Origin: a virus
Direction: 5' to 3' (one strand)
Length of the DNA stretch: 22,712 bases
IMG/VR virus record: IMGVR_UViG_3300044911_001361
Span: 1 to 22,712 of that record
Shown here: in pieces, positions 12,398 to 20,974 of the stretch
Layout of the letters: each line of letters opens with the position of its first letter
How positions within the stretch are numbered: the stretch's first letter is position 1
The notes under the pieces: model-generated
What the model was told of the DNA's origin: nothing
The model's database searches: none
What the model saw: the letters and a program-made list of their open reading frames with translations, nothing else
Program-made: the position numbers and the translations under genes

Positions 12398-13060
12398 TTA
12401 AAAGATTACCCCTTGCGTCTTCGCGTAATCCACGACTGCCCGTGCATGAGACAAAGCCAACGTATTTTGAAACACAGGGTCAAACATCATTAAGGCATCA
12501 TGGTAATTTGTAAAGAAGCCGTTTTCGCTTAAGACCGCTGGCATATTGGTTTGGGTAATGACAAAGAAACTTTCCTCCTTGTCCTTATCGCCATCCGTGG
12601 TATCCATGCGATAAACCCATTTTGGAAAAGCCTCCTGAACCTCTTTAAAAAGAAACTCCGCGTAAATATCCGAACGCGTTTTGCCCTTGCTGGTGAACAC
12701 CTCGAAGCCCCTTGCATTGGGCGACGTTGCCGCGTTGCCGTGGATGCTGAGGTATAACGAAGCCTCATAATTCTGGGCGTTTATATTTGCCTTCGCCACG
12801 CGCTTTGTCAATGATACGTCCAAGACAGGATCGTACACGCGAACCACGGAAAACCCCCAGTCAATCAAATACTGCTCAATCTTTGCCGCAACGTCACGGT
12901 TAAACACGCCTTCAAAGAACCATCCGTAACCGTGGAACTTTGCGTTGTTATGCTGAGCGCACTTTGAAGGATACGTGGTATAATTGTAAGGTAATTTTTT
13001 CTTTGCGTCAATGCCTCCGTGACCCGCGTCGAGGAAAACACAAAATTTAGATGCTTTCAT
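12398..13060 (-). CDS. N-acetylmuramoyl-L-alanine amidase (Amidase_3), endolysin
   Basis: A 220-aa enzyme that cuts the amide bond between muramic acid and the stem peptide of peptidoglycan. Zinc ligands are visible in order: DAGHGG (H14), WFFEGVFN (E50) and LSIHGNA (H107), with the catalytic Glu in LSENGF (E179). It spans one domain with no wall-binding module and no signal peptide, so it would need the holin to reach the wall, consistent with the holin gene 388 nt upstream. It is the final gene of the late operon. A hairpin lies just before its start. Confidence 0.9.
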   Translation of the reverse strand: MKASKFCVFLDAGHGGIDAKKKLPYNYTTYPSKCAQHNNAKFHGYGWFFEGVFNRDVAAKIEQYLIDWGFSVVRVYDPVLDVSLTKRVAKANINAQNYEASLYLSIHGNAATSPNARGFEVFTSKGKTRSDIYAEFLFKEVQEAFPKWVYRMDTTDGDKDKEESFFVITQTNMPAVLSENGFFTNYHDALMMFDPVFQNTLALSHARAVVDYAKTQGVIF

Positions 13061-13076
13061 ATTTTGATATTTTTAA

Positions 13077-13102
13077 GGGCGATGCAAGTCAATGCACCGC
13101 CC
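13077..13102 (-). promoter_or_regulatory. hairpin in the amidase leader
   Basis: GGGCG-A-TGCA pairs with TGCA-C-CGCCC around a 6-nt loop, giving 9 bp with one mismatch, 16 nt before the amidase start codon. In the - direction it is followed by TTAAAAATAT, which is not a T run, so it is more likely a translation or RNA-stability element than a terminator. The 9-mer TGCAAGTCA is shared with the first loop of the RNA at 1498-1594, possibly by chance. Confidence 0.4.
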
Positions 13103-13143
13103 TGTAAAACGCATAAGGTAGCGAATCCTGCTGCGCCTATTTC

Positions 13144-13437
13144 TTACAAACGAAATCCAATGAGTGAAAAAGCTGCAGAAACCAAAGAAAACTTAGGAGG
13201 TAAATTTACAGAAATTTCCTTCCCAGCGCACTCCCTTGATGTCTCCTTAATCTTATCCCAAATTATTTGAGCAAGTTGGATATATTCGCGCCAGGTGAAC
13301 TTCACTTTATTGCCTTCAAGATGAACGTTTATCTCCGAAGCCAGCTCCGCAAAGTTCATTGAGTAACAAGCCACGTCACCCATTGGTGACTTTATCCCAT
13401 CTGCATTTTTCAATGCCTCTTTTAAATTAGTCTGCAT
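13144..13437 (-). CDS. small hypothetical protein in the lysis cassette
   Basis: A 97-aa protein. The N-terminal half is soluble (ADGIKSPMGDVACYSMNFAE), the middle helical, and the C-terminus ends in a hydrophobic stretch (FSLVSAAFSLIGFRL) that is too short for a firm transmembrane call. It lies 10 nt after the holin stop and before the amidase, with an 83-nt gap that carries the hairpin. Its place suggests a lysis accessory, but no spanin or antiholin signature is seen. Confidence 0.65.
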   Translation of the reverse strand: MQTNLKEALKNADGIKSPMGDVACYSMNFAELASEINVHLEGNKVKFTWREYIQLAQIIWDKIKETSRECAGKEISVNLPPKFSLVSAAFSLIGFRL

Positions 13438-13447
13438 ATTATTTATT

Positions 13448-13852
13448 TTAACGATTAAAAAAACGTGTGATTAAAACGCCAAGGTTTACACCTGTTATGC
13501 GTTTAATATTTTCCGAAATAGAATAAAGCTCCACCGTTGCAATTAAGAACGCCGCCATGTACGTTATGTTGAACGGAAGGCTAAAAGTATTTCTTGCACC
13601 CTCGAATATCAGGATGCCACAAAAATATACAACTATCTTTTCCATTGTCCGATATAACCCTTTGCTATTTATCTTTTGTTGCTCCTTCTTTGCCGCGAGG
13701 ATTCCCGTTGCCATGTCAGCAAAAACAACAAATACCGTAAAAATCAAAAATCCCTTTATTGGTATGAAAAAAGATGCCACCCAGCCAAAACAAATAGCGT
13801 ATGTTATCTTCTCCCATCCGAGGTGCAAAAAGTTTATTAAGGTTGTTTTCAT
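13448..13852 (-). CDS. holin (phage holin family 4 / toxin-secretion type)
   Basis: A 134-aa membrane protein with three or four hydrophobic segments. The conserved pattern FVVFADMATGILAAKKE followed by SKGLYRTMEKIVVYF matches the Phage_holin_4 family. It would open the cytoplasmic membrane so that the cytoplasmic amidase can act. The start overlaps the stop of the secreted protein upstream (ATGA), and the next gene follows after 10 nt. Confidence 0.85.
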   Translation of the reverse strand: MKTTLINFLHLGWEKITYAICFGWVASFFIPIKGFLIFTVFVVFADMATGILAAKKEQQKINSKGLYRTMEKIVVYFCGILIFEGARNTFSLPFNITYMAAFLIATVELYSISENIKRITGVNLGVLITRFFNR

Positions 13853-14463
13853 CGAGTTACTTTTAACTGCCTCAAAATTATTTTACCATCCTGTGAAATA
13901 TACCTATTTTTTGCCTCCTCCCAATATAAATCAATAAATTGCCCTAACACTGGATAACTAATTAATCTTATGGCAAACTTTGAAAATACAATAGCATTTT
14001 TTGGCGTTGAACCTTCGACAATGTACCTGAATGCACTTGTATTTTTATTGTAATTAAAGTCAACGGCTAAGGTTGTTGTAAGTGCGTTTATCTGCCATTT
14101 GTTATCTGTGTAAAATGCCTCATTGTTTTTTAAAATGGTATCCAATGGATTTTTGCCTGTTAATTCTTGAATGTTATTATTCTCTCTTATGGCTGCTGTT
14201 GTTTTCCTTCCGAAGTCATAATAAGCAATTACCTTGTCAGCAAAGTTATTTGCATTGTTTTCAAAACTTGCCATAGCACCATTATATAGTTGACTTGTAT
14301 CACCAATAATAGAAGCCTTTTCATAATATCCACCTTCGGTATAATCTGCACGGTAAATAAGGTAATAAGCATTGTCAATAATTTTAACATACGATGTATC
14401 AAAAGTGATAGATTGTGCACTTAATTGAGATACAAATAATAAAAAGAAAATGATTTGTTTCAT
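13849..14463 (-). CDS. secreted protein of unknown function
   Basis: A 204-aa product from the ATG at 14463, chosen because it gives a clean signal peptide (MKQIIFFLLFVSQLSAQ, cleavage after AQ) typical of Bacteroidota; upstream in-frame sequence overlaps the fibre gene and reads as unrelated. The mature part is mixed alpha/beta (YYLIYRADYTEGGYYEKAS, SAFRYIVEGSTPKNAIV). No family is recognised. Between the tail fibre and the holin, it may be a periplasmic lysis or exclusion factor. Confidence 0.7.
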   Translation of the reverse strand: MKQIIFFLLFVSQLSAQSITFDTSYVKIIDNAYYLIYRADYTEGGYYEKASIIGDTSQLYNGAMASFENNANNFADKVIAYYDFGRKTTAAIRENNNIQELTGKNPLDTILKNNEAFYTDNKWQINALTTTLAVDFNYNKNTSAFRYIVEGSTPKNAIVFSKFAIRLISYPVLGQFIDLYWEEAKNRYISQDGKIILRQLKVTR

Positions 14464-14482
14464 GTTTATTTTTTTAAGTTTA

Positions 14483-16849
14483 TTAATACATTGGAGCATA
14501 GGATAAAATATACCATTTAGTGCCATCGCTTTGTATAGTAGTACAATAACCACCAACAATGTCAACACTTGAATTTTCACCATCAGTTCTTACAAATAAA
14601 TTTGACGATGGAGTAACTAATGTTAACGCCTCATTACCTTCAGGTATATCAAAAATTGAGATTATAAATTTAACACCAACTGCATCAGACGCATTAGGAA
14701 TAGTCAATGTTTTATCCGATGTTAATGTTGTATAAATAATTGTATGATTATAAGTTGTAGCTGTATAATCTGCATTACTTATTTTTACAATAGGTAATCC
14801 CATATTTTTTTTAAACAAAATATTTCCTTCAAATCTTGCAGAATCATTTAAAATAGTTTTGCCGTCAACTGTTAAAGTATTAGATAAATTTGTTGCACCA
14901 AATACACCTAATGTTCCATTCACATCAAGTGTCTTTGTAGGTGACGCGTAACCAATGCCTACCTTGCTTGTTGACGCATCCACGAAAAGCATGTGTGCGT
15001 TTGCTTCACTTTCCACACGGAAGTCGGAATCAGTTGCGGCTTCATTGAACACGGCGGAGGAATTGACGGTAAGCGGTGCGGATAATGTGGCGTTTCCTGC
15101 GATTGTTGTCGAGTGTGGACCGTATAATCCGTCGCTTGCGCCAATAACAAATCCATTTGCAGCGGAAAATCTTATATTAGCTATTGTGTTTCCTGCGTCG
15201 TGAAATCCAATACTTGAAACATCATTTGATTCAAGCCTTATATTGTGATTTCCCCCTGAGGTTGGAGTATTGTCGGTAAAATTTCCAACAAACGTTTTAT
15301 TTAGCAATGTGGTTTCGCCTGTTACGCCAAGCGTTCCATTTACATCTAATTTATAAGCTGGGTTTAATTTACTTATTCCAACCCTGCCTCCATCTTGATT
15401 TGCCACAACGGATAAGGTTGTGTCAAGATATTGCCCTAATTGACCACTACTAAAATTTTTAGCAGTCATTAAATATATATCAGATGTTCTTACATTATTT
15501 GGAAACGTAGATGTTCCAGGTCTATCCGTAAATGTTATTTGAGCCGTTTGATTTCCTTTGTTATTATCTCTTTTTGCAAAGTAATTTAATAAATTATAAT
15601 AAAATGTATTTGCGCTTCCATCGTGTGAGCCTTCTTGTCTATTTATTGTTCCCGTCATTGTTCCACCCGTCAAAGGCAAATAAGTTGATGCCGCCGTGCC
15701 CGTGCGCAAGTAATTTGTAAGCATGGAAGCCGTGTCAGATAAATTTAATTTAGCTGCAAATCTTGAAGTAAGGTTTAATAAAGATGTATCTGCATCCCTG
15801 AAATACGGCGTAAGCATGGAAGCCGTGTCACTAACCAAAAGAACCGCGGTTGTATCTCTCCATAATCCTTCACTACTTTTGAAATAAAGTGAAGCGTTAT
15901 TTGTAGGATTAGAAATTTGAACATCGTGAAGCTCGTCTAATTCTTGCCCATTTCTTATTTTTACAAATACTTCTCCGCTTCCTGCATTTGTTTTAACGCA
16001 TACTCCAATATACACGCCATGGATAGGTGCCTGTGGCTTAGTAGATGTAAGTGCGCCTGATGTGGTTCCTGATAAATAAACCGCACTATCTTGCGTTAAT
16101 GCAGATGTGTTTATATTTGTTATTAATCCTTCTGTGATAATGTAACCGCTTGCATTGTTTAATATTTGCTCCGCAACAATGCCAAAAGTATTAGCTGATG
16201 TCGGATCACTTGTTGCAATGGCTTTCGCGACGGTTATTCTGTTTCCCTGACTTCCTGACAAATAAACAACATCGCCTTTATTAAGAGTTGCGCCTGTTCT
16301 GTTATTTACCCGTTGGTGTAATTGTTGACCGATGACATTAGTAACTAAACCACCTTTTAAGCCTTGTATTAAAGAGCCTTGTGTATCATTATACTCCACT
16401 TCACCAACTCCTACCGTGCCATCTTTTGCCGTATTAAATGTGATAGAATCAAAGGGCATGGTTAATCCAGGCGCACCGCCGACCAAGTTCCAAACGTTTG
16501 AAGTAAAATCAAATGAATAAAATTTTAAATTAACGGTATCAAGAATAACCCATGCGTTTTGGTTGTTTATCGGTTGAATGGATGCTGTGTCGGACAATGA
16601 ACCACGCCAAACAAGCCCGTCGCCAGTCGTCTGGAAACCAAGGCGTTGTTTATTTCCCGTGTTTGGGTATTGCGCGAAAAGGGTAAACGAAAGGAATATA
16701 AAAAGAATTGAAGGCAAAGTTTTTTTGCCTCCAATCTTCTTAATTAAATTACTCCCCAGTTTAAGCAATACTTGTTCCACCAATATTTCACCCACGCGCC
16801 CCAATGTTTTTAAAAAACGTCTTTCTTTCTTTGGTTTTATTTCACTCAT
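14483..16849 (-). CDS. large tail fibre / receptor-binding candidate
   Basis: A 788-aa protein. Residues 1-44 are basic and helical, then LPSILFIFLSFTLFAQ (45-60) reads like a signal peptide core ending in AQ, an odd feature for a virion protein. The rest is beta-rich with fibre character: TLNKGDVVYLSGSQGN, a VSDTASMLTPYFRDADTS / LSDTASMLTNYLRTG repeat, and two LDVNGTLGV units about 140 residues apart, as in trimeric fibres. No chaperone (S74) peptidase was seen at the C-terminus. The start overlaps the adaptor gene as ATGA, so the basic N-terminus is probably translated. It likely binds the host surface. Confidence 0.7.
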   Translation of the reverse strand: MSEIKPKKERRFLKTLGRVGEILVEQVLLKLGSNLIKKIGGKKTLPSILFIFLSFTLFAQYPNTGNKQRLGFQTTGDGLVWRGSLSDTASIQPINNQNAWVILDTVNLKFYSFDFTSNVWNLVGGAPGLTMPFDSITFNTAKDGTVGVGEVEYNDTQGSLIQGLKGGLVTNVIGQQLHQRVNNRTGATLNKGDVVYLSGSQGNRITVAKAIATSDPTSANTFGIVAEQILNNASGYIITEGLITNINTSALTQDSAVYLSGTTSGALTSTKPQAPIHGVYIGVCVKTNAGSGEVFVKIRNGQELDELHDVQISNPTNNASLYFKSSEGLWRDTTAVLLVSDTASMLTPYFRDADTSLLNLTSRFAAKLNLSDTASMLTNYLRTGTAASTYLPLTGGTMTGTINRQEGSHDGSANTFYYNLLNYFAKRDNNKGNQTAQITFTDRPGTSTFPNNVRTSDIYLMTAKNFSSGQLGQYLDTTLSVVANQDGGRVGISKLNPAYKLDVNGTLGVTGETTLLNKTFVGNFTDNTPTSGGNHNIRLESNDVSSIGFHDAGNTIANIRFSAANGFVIGASDGLYGPHSTTIAGNATLSAPLTVNSSAVFNEAATDSDFRVESEANAHMLFVDASTSKVGIGYASPTKTLDVNGTLGVFGATNLSNTLTVDGKTILNDSARFEGNILFKKNMGLPIVKISNADYTATTYNHTIIYTTLTSDKTLTIPNASDAVGVKFIISIFDIPEGNEALTLVTPSSNLFVRTDGENSSVDIVGGYCTTIQSDGTKWYILSYAPMY
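15717..15830 (-). repeat. pair of 21-bp direct repeats in the fibre gene
   Basis: The 21 bases at 15717-15737 recur identically at 15810-15830. They encode the SDTASML motif of the fibre's internal repeat. Because the DNA is identical, unequal exchange could change fibre length in steps of 93 bp (31 residues). Confidence 0.75.
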
Positions 16850-17385
16850 AATACTATTCCCATCGTGTTATAAATATCAAATATTTCTTCATCCTCGTCG
16901 CAAGTTGCCTCAGGACAACCAACGGCGCTGGGAATGAATCCAAGTAAATTGGTTGCGCAAGTGCATAAATAATCCTTAATCCTTTTCTTTTTTACCTCCA
17001 ACCTTTGAAGCAAAGTATCTTGATAAAATTTTAAGCCTTCAACGCCCACGTTTTGCCCGTATTCGTTATCGAGGGTATAAAGTCCATTTGTTCCAAGCTG
17101 CATCATCATATAAGGCGCTGCCTCGTAAAGAACGGCGTTGGCGCAAAAGGATTTTAATTGGTCATTCCATAACGCTTGATAAGAAGTCGATGTAAACGCC
17201 GTTGAACTTCCTTTGTCTGCAACAAGGGCATCGTAAAACGTTAAGCCAACGGCTGGAATAATCCAACGGTATTCCGCGTCTTGAATATGTGGGCTTATCA
17301 ATGACTTATCAAGGCGTATATCTGCAGGCGTTGGTCTTGCAACACCGCCGCTTATGACCTCAGACGGTTGTATTAATTGGCTCAT
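16846..17385 (-). CDS. head-tail adaptor candidate
   Basis: A 179-aa protein. RLDKSLISPHIQDAEYRWI, a central AVLYEAAPYMMMQLGTNGLY and the helical LQRLEVKKKRIKDYLCTC stretch fit the all-alpha gp6/gp15-like head-tail connector fold, and match what I recall of DUF6712 proteins of Bacteroidota phages. The C-terminal third has a Cys-rich patch (CTCATN, GCPEATCDEDEE). It overlaps the portal end by 26 nt and the fibre start by 4 nt. Position directly after the portal supports the call. Confidence 0.65.
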   Translation of the reverse strand: MSQLIQPSEVISGGVARPTPADIRLDKSLISPHIQDAEYRWIIPAVGLTFYDALVADKGSSTAFTSTSYQALWNDQLKSFCANAVLYEAAPYMMMQLGTNGLYTLDNEYGQNVGVEGLKFYQDTLLQRLEVKKKRIKDYLCTCATNLLGFIPSAVGCPEATCDEDEEIFDIYNTMGIVL

Positions 17386-18769
17386 TTGTTTCTATTGGTG
17401 AATAACCTAATATTTCCCTCTTTTCATCTTGCGTCAAATTATCCTCAACCGCAATGTCACCCATGAAAGACACGGGTAAAGTGTTTGATATTGAGAATTG
17501 AACGTCTTTTAAGGCTGGGTTATAAAGCCCAATTTCGGCTAAATAAGGATTTATAATTTTAGATAACATCAAGTTTTGGCGCGGTTTAATAACCGTACTT
17601 TGTAAGTATTCCATTTCCTGACGTATCTGTTGATTGCTTCCAAGTTGCCCCGCCGTGGCGAAGCCTGCAAGTGACTTGCTCCACCTGTTCGCCACGACAA
17701 TCGCCGAGGCTGCCAAGTTTTGCAAGTTTAAAAATTCGCCCTCGTTTTCTTTTGACGTGGGAATCCAATTTGCTTTTAATTTTTCGTCCCTTAGGACTTG
17801 AACAAATAACTTATGATTATTTGCCATGCCCGTGAACTTGCTTTCTATTCCTTCAACCAATTTCTTTGCCTCAGCTGGCGTAATTGAGCCGAAAAATTGC
17901 ATGATACCCGAAGGCATGAAGCCGTTCTCAAATTTGCTTGTATTAAATCGTTGAATGCGGTATTCCATTTCAGCCCACATCTTTGCGCCAATCCACTCAG
18001 GTAAGCCAAAGTAAAAATAGCCTGCCGCGTATTGCTTAACATGGATAACGCTTCTTTGTGTTCCGTCCTCAAATTTCTTAAAGTCAGGGTACATTGGCAC
18101 CTCCCTGAATCCTTCGCTTTCGTAAAATACGCCGTCGGTGGTGAGCGGCACCTCCTCCCAGTTATCGTAAATGCCAACCGATTTTATAAGCTGATCCGCT
18201 TCTGCTTTTCTAATACCAATGTTATACACGGGTACATGATAAATATAAGTAAATGGCTCGCTGCCTACTTTGCCTTTAACAATTTCGCAAAAGCTATTTC
18301 CAAAAGCATCATAGTCAAAAGCAAGTTGAGCCAAAACCTCCTGAAGATTTTGACCATGTAAATTAACCTGAGATATAACATCCTCAATTTCGTTTAAAGA
18401 ATCGTCGGTGATAACCTCACCCTTCATTGACGTGGTAAGCAAAGTGTTTGACTTACCTTTCATGGGAATGAAGCCATCACCGACAACCATGTTTGTTTTA
18501 TCTTCTATTATTCTTCGTAACGTCGGCGAATTATTTACAATGGCGATAAGGCTCTTTAAAAAGTCGTCTTTTTGTGTAAAGAACCGCACCCATTTTGCCC
18601 CCGTGAAATCAAGCCTCTCCCGTGACGGCTCATTAAAAATATCCTCCCTTACAAGCATTGTATTGGAGGTGTCTAAGGTAACCGAGGCAAGTAAAGGGCT
18701 TTGACTCCTTTTACTTACCCTGTTATTCCTGTTTGGGACTGCCTGTATTTTCTTTAATTGTTGGCTCAT
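17360..18769 (-). CDS. phage portal protein
   Basis: A 469-aa product from the ATG at 18769 (MSQQLKKIQAVPNRNN); an ATG at 18808 would add 13 residues but overlap the preceding gene more. The hallmark block GYFYFGLPEWIGAKMW … RIQRFNTSKFENGFMPSGIM (about 250-290) is the HK97-type portal wing region, and a later NRWSKSLAGFATAGQLGSNQ … EYLQSTVIKPRQ segment fits the stem. It forms the dodecameric DNA channel at one capsid vertex. Unusually it lies after the capsid gene in the operon. Confidence 0.85.
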   Translation of the reverse strand: MSQQLKKIQAVPNRNNRVSKRSQSPLLASVTLDTSNTMLVREDIFNEPSRERLDFTGAKWVRFFTQKDDFLKSLIAIVNNSPTLRRIIEDKTNMVVGDGFIPMKGKSNTLLTTSMKGEVITDDSLNEIEDVISQVNLHGQNLQEVLAQLAFDYDAFGNSFCEIVKGKVGSEPFTYIYHVPVYNIGIRKAEADQLIKSVGIYDNWEEVPLTTDGVFYESEGFREVPMYPDFKKFEDGTQRSVIHVKQYAAGYFYFGLPEWIGAKMWAEMEYRIQRFNTSKFENGFMPSGIMQFFGSITPAEAKKLVEGIESKFTGMANNHKLFVQVLRDEKLKANWIPTSKENEGEFLNLQNLAASAIVVANRWSKSLAGFATAGQLGSNQQIRQEMEYLQSTVIKPRQNLMLSKIINPYLAEIGLYNPALKDVQFSISNTLPVSFMGDIAVEDNLTQDEKREILGYSPIETNEPINTTV

Positions 18770-18947
18770 AGCTTTTTTTCTCGGGGGTATAAATGACGTG
18801 TTGCCCAACGTCCTGAGGGCTTGATTTGTACCAAGCCCTCAATTCGTTTTGTGAAAGTTCGCCGATAGTTTTTCGAATGATTCCAGCTTTGCCCGAAAGG
18901 TCTGCACCCACGTAAAGCATTTGTTTGCTTTTATCTCTAACTATCAT
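18723..18947 (-). CDS. small hypothetical protein before the portal
   Basis: A 74-aa product from the ATG at 18947; a TTG two codons upstream is less likely. The sequence is MIVRDKSKQMLYVGADLSGK … ELSQNELRAWYKSSPQDVGQ, with an unstructured Lys/Pro-rich tail that overlaps the portal gene by 47 nt. The function is unknown; it may help portal or connector assembly, judged only from the overlap. Confidence 0.6.
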   Translation of the reverse strand: MIVRDKSKQMLYVGADLSGKAGIIRKTIGELSQNELRAWYKSSPQDVGQHVIYTPEKKSYEPTIKENTGSPKQE

Positions 18948-18954
18948 ATTCAAA

Positions 18955-19503
18955 TTAATCTAAGGCGTTCATCACTGTTTCGCCGTTAACGATAAACCTC
19001 GCTTTGTTCGTGGTTCTGCAAGTAATGGTAAGCGTTTCTTGGTTTGAATCGGTAAACAATGCACCCGATAAACCTTCGGCACTTGTCAACCTTGCAACCC
19101 TTTTCTTACCGCCAACAAGTTCAACGCCCCAAATCCAATAATTGCCCGTGTTTTCCACGTGAACACAAACCAAGCCACACGCCTGATTTGCCATGTCTTG
19201 AATAAGGTTTCTTAATTCCTGGTCGCGGCAATTAATGATTCCAACCAAACTTTGCTCAATGGCTACCGACAAAGTATCTGGATCTTGCGTCACCGTTTCC
19301 GTGAATGCTCCTGAATTGTCCCTAAATTCAACCTCGTAAAACACGGCAGCCGTGGAAGCCATTGTTATTGCCGTGGTTGCTCCCGATGCGTTATTGGTAA
19401 TGCTTGTTACCTGATTAGCATTGGCAATGTAAAACTTGCCAATACCACCAGCGCACGTTCCATCTGTACATTGATTAAGCCAACCGCTTGTTATTGCGCT
19501 CAT
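18955..19503 (-). CDS. structural protein candidate, unknown role
   Basis: A 182-aa protein with Gly/Thr/Ala-rich beta composition (GGIGKFYIANANQVTSITNN, TITCRTTNKARFIVNGETV) and CTDGTCAGG near the N-terminus. Beta-rich composition between capsid and portal suggests a tail tube or head decoration protein, with no specific motif to decide. It starts 10 nt after the capsid stop. Confidence 0.65.
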   Translation of the reverse strand: MSAITSGWLNQCTDGTCAGGIGKFYIANANQVTSITNNASGATTAITMASTAAVFYEVEFRDNSGAFTETVTQDPDTLSVAIEQSLVGIINCRDQELRNLIQDMANQACGLVCVHVENTGNYWIWGVELVGGKKRVARLTSAEGLSGALFTDSNQETLTITCRTTNKARFIVNGETVMNALD

Positions 19504-19513
19504 TCATTATTGA

Positions 19514-20497
19514 TTAGTAGCCTAAGCTGATTAATGATGGGTGAATATAATTTACGCCCATTTTGAAGCGTGCCTTGATATACACCTTTTCGTCCTTCTG
19601 GTCATACCAAAGTTCCAAAGCCGTTTCAGGACTTAACACGTCCGTTGCAAGTACCTTGTTTTGAGGCGTGGTATATTCAACATAATGCGGCTTAGTTGTT
19701 CCTAAACTTGTTGCAATGTCATCCCAACGGAATTGAGGAATCACGGTTACGCCACGGAAAGTAAATTGTTCAACGCCGTTAATCAACTGAAGTAAACCGT
19801 AGTCGCCGCCACCGCCGTTTTCAATGTCCTCACGAAGCTGAGAATAAACACTTTGCGTCACATTGAACACCTTTTGGTTAGCAGGTAAACCTTTCAACTG
19901 CAATGGTGCCTGGTCATACACCGCGCGAAGGATCGCGAAGCCGTCACCAGCGCCAAGGTCTGAACCTGATCCCGTGTTGCAACGTGGAACTAAGTCACTT
20001 GCAACTAACTGAGGGTAATACACCGTCCAAAATCCGTCTAATGAATCAAAGTTTGGGTTATTGCTTGACTGGTCACCGAAGTAAGAAAGACGGGTAATGT
20101 CGTTTCTTATCGCCTGTTGTGTACGGGTCAAAAGAATGTTTTCAATTAATGTTCCCGAAACATCTGGCAGCCTTGTACCTGTTTTCAATAACTCCTCAAA
20201 AACTGTGTCTTCAAATTCGTCCCAACACATTTCAAGATCCACTTTCATTTTTTCAACGTCGATGGTACGCTGATAAATGTCAACCGAACCCACGGGGTTA
20301 AATCCGCAGCCTGAGTATTTGCGTACAATGTTTTCCAACTGTTGTACGAAAACCATTTTCTTTTTATTGGCGACGTTACCAAGAACGCGAAATTGTCCGC
20401 GAAGGTCATCGTCAAAAAAGACTGGTTCTAAAAAAATGTTATTTGCCTCCGTACCTCTAAAGGATACGTCAAGTTGGCTTATTTCAACTAATGCCAT
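19514..20497 (-). CDS. probable major capsid protein
   Basis: A 327-aa protein. The opening (ALVEISQLDVSFRGTEANN), a helical middle with a WDEFEDTVFEELLKTG stretch, a domain with GDYGLLQLINGVEQF and RGVTVIPQFRWDDI, and a terminal WYDQKDEKVYIKARFKMGVN strand pair fit the HK97-like major capsid fold of Bacteroidota phages. Position downstream of the protease and the small structural gene supports it. The length is near the lower end for HK97-type capsids, with no long N-terminal delta domain, which fits a scaffold supplied by the protease gene. Fold assignment is inferred from context and composition, not from a decisive motif. Confidence 0.7.
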   Translation of the reverse strand: MALVEISQLDVSFRGTEANNIFLEPVFFDDDLRGQFRVLGNVANKKKMVFVQQLENIVRKYSGCGFNPVGSVDIYQRTIDVEKMKVDLEMCWDEFEDTVFEELLKTGTRLPDVSGTLIENILLTRTQQAIRNDITRLSYFGDQSSNNPNFDSLDGFWTVYYPQLVASDLVPRCNTGSGSDLGAGDGFAILRAVYDQAPLQLKGLPANQKVFNVTQSVYSQLREDIENGGGGDYGLLQLINGVEQFTFRGVTVIPQFRWDDIATSLGTTKPHYVEYTTPQNKVLATDVLSPETALELWYDQKDEKVYIKARFKMGVNYIHPSLISLGY

Positions 20498-20509
20498 TTT
20501 GTTTTAATT

Positions 20510-20974
20510 TTAAAGATTTGGGTAAGAAATGGTTGCAGACGTATTTGTTAAAACAAAAGCATCCTCAATACCAAATGAAAACTCTGTTTTTGCACCTGCG
20601 GTTGTTGCCACTGCAAACAAAACCTTCCAATCATTACTTGCGTTTAACGCCGAGGTATTGATTTGTAAAATTGCCGTTGGTGCTGAGGACTGCCAATTTG
20701 CATAAGCCTCGTTACCTGATTCATCCATTACGGTAACCTTATAAAAATCACTTGCACTTGTTACACCTGTCAACGGTGCAAAGTTCAAACGCTTTCCAGC
20801 CGAGGAAGTACCATAGGTGAAGGAAACGGGAATTCGATCCGTAAAGGTATCAATACCGTATAATTGCTCCGCGTTTATCCCTTGCTCGTTGGCATACGGG
20901 TTGGTGCGGTTTAAATTGTTTTGCCCGACGTATGTATTTGAATCGAGAAAACCATTAACGTTTGCTGTTGCCAT
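20510..20974 (-). CDS. structural protein candidate between protease and capsid
   Basis: A 154-aa, Ala/Thr/Asn-rich, beta-type protein (TANVNGFLDSNTYVGQ, ASDFYKVTVMDESGNEAYAN, LFAVATTAGAKTEFSFGIED). It has no cysteine. Its location directly before the capsid gene is that of head decoration proteins in many phages, which is my best guess. The start shares one base with the protease stop (TAATG), and the capsid gene follows after 12 nt. Confidence 0.65.
   Translation of the reverse strand: MATANVNGFLDSNTYVGQNNLNRTNPYANEQGINAEQLYGIDTFTDRIPVSFTYGTSSAGKRLNFAPLTGVTSASDFYKVTVMDESGNEAYANWQSSAPTAILQINTSALNASNDWKVLFAVATTAGAKTEFSFGIEDAFVLTNTSATISYPNL

Noticed and set aside
14464-14583. 40-residue extension of the secreted protein
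   Set aside because: The ATG at 14463 yields a complete signal peptide at the true N-terminus, while the extension overlaps the fibre gene's end.
14955-15203. + strand frame inside the fibre gene
   Set aside because: Opposes a long beta-rich fibre frame with repeated LDVNGTLGV units and has no leader.
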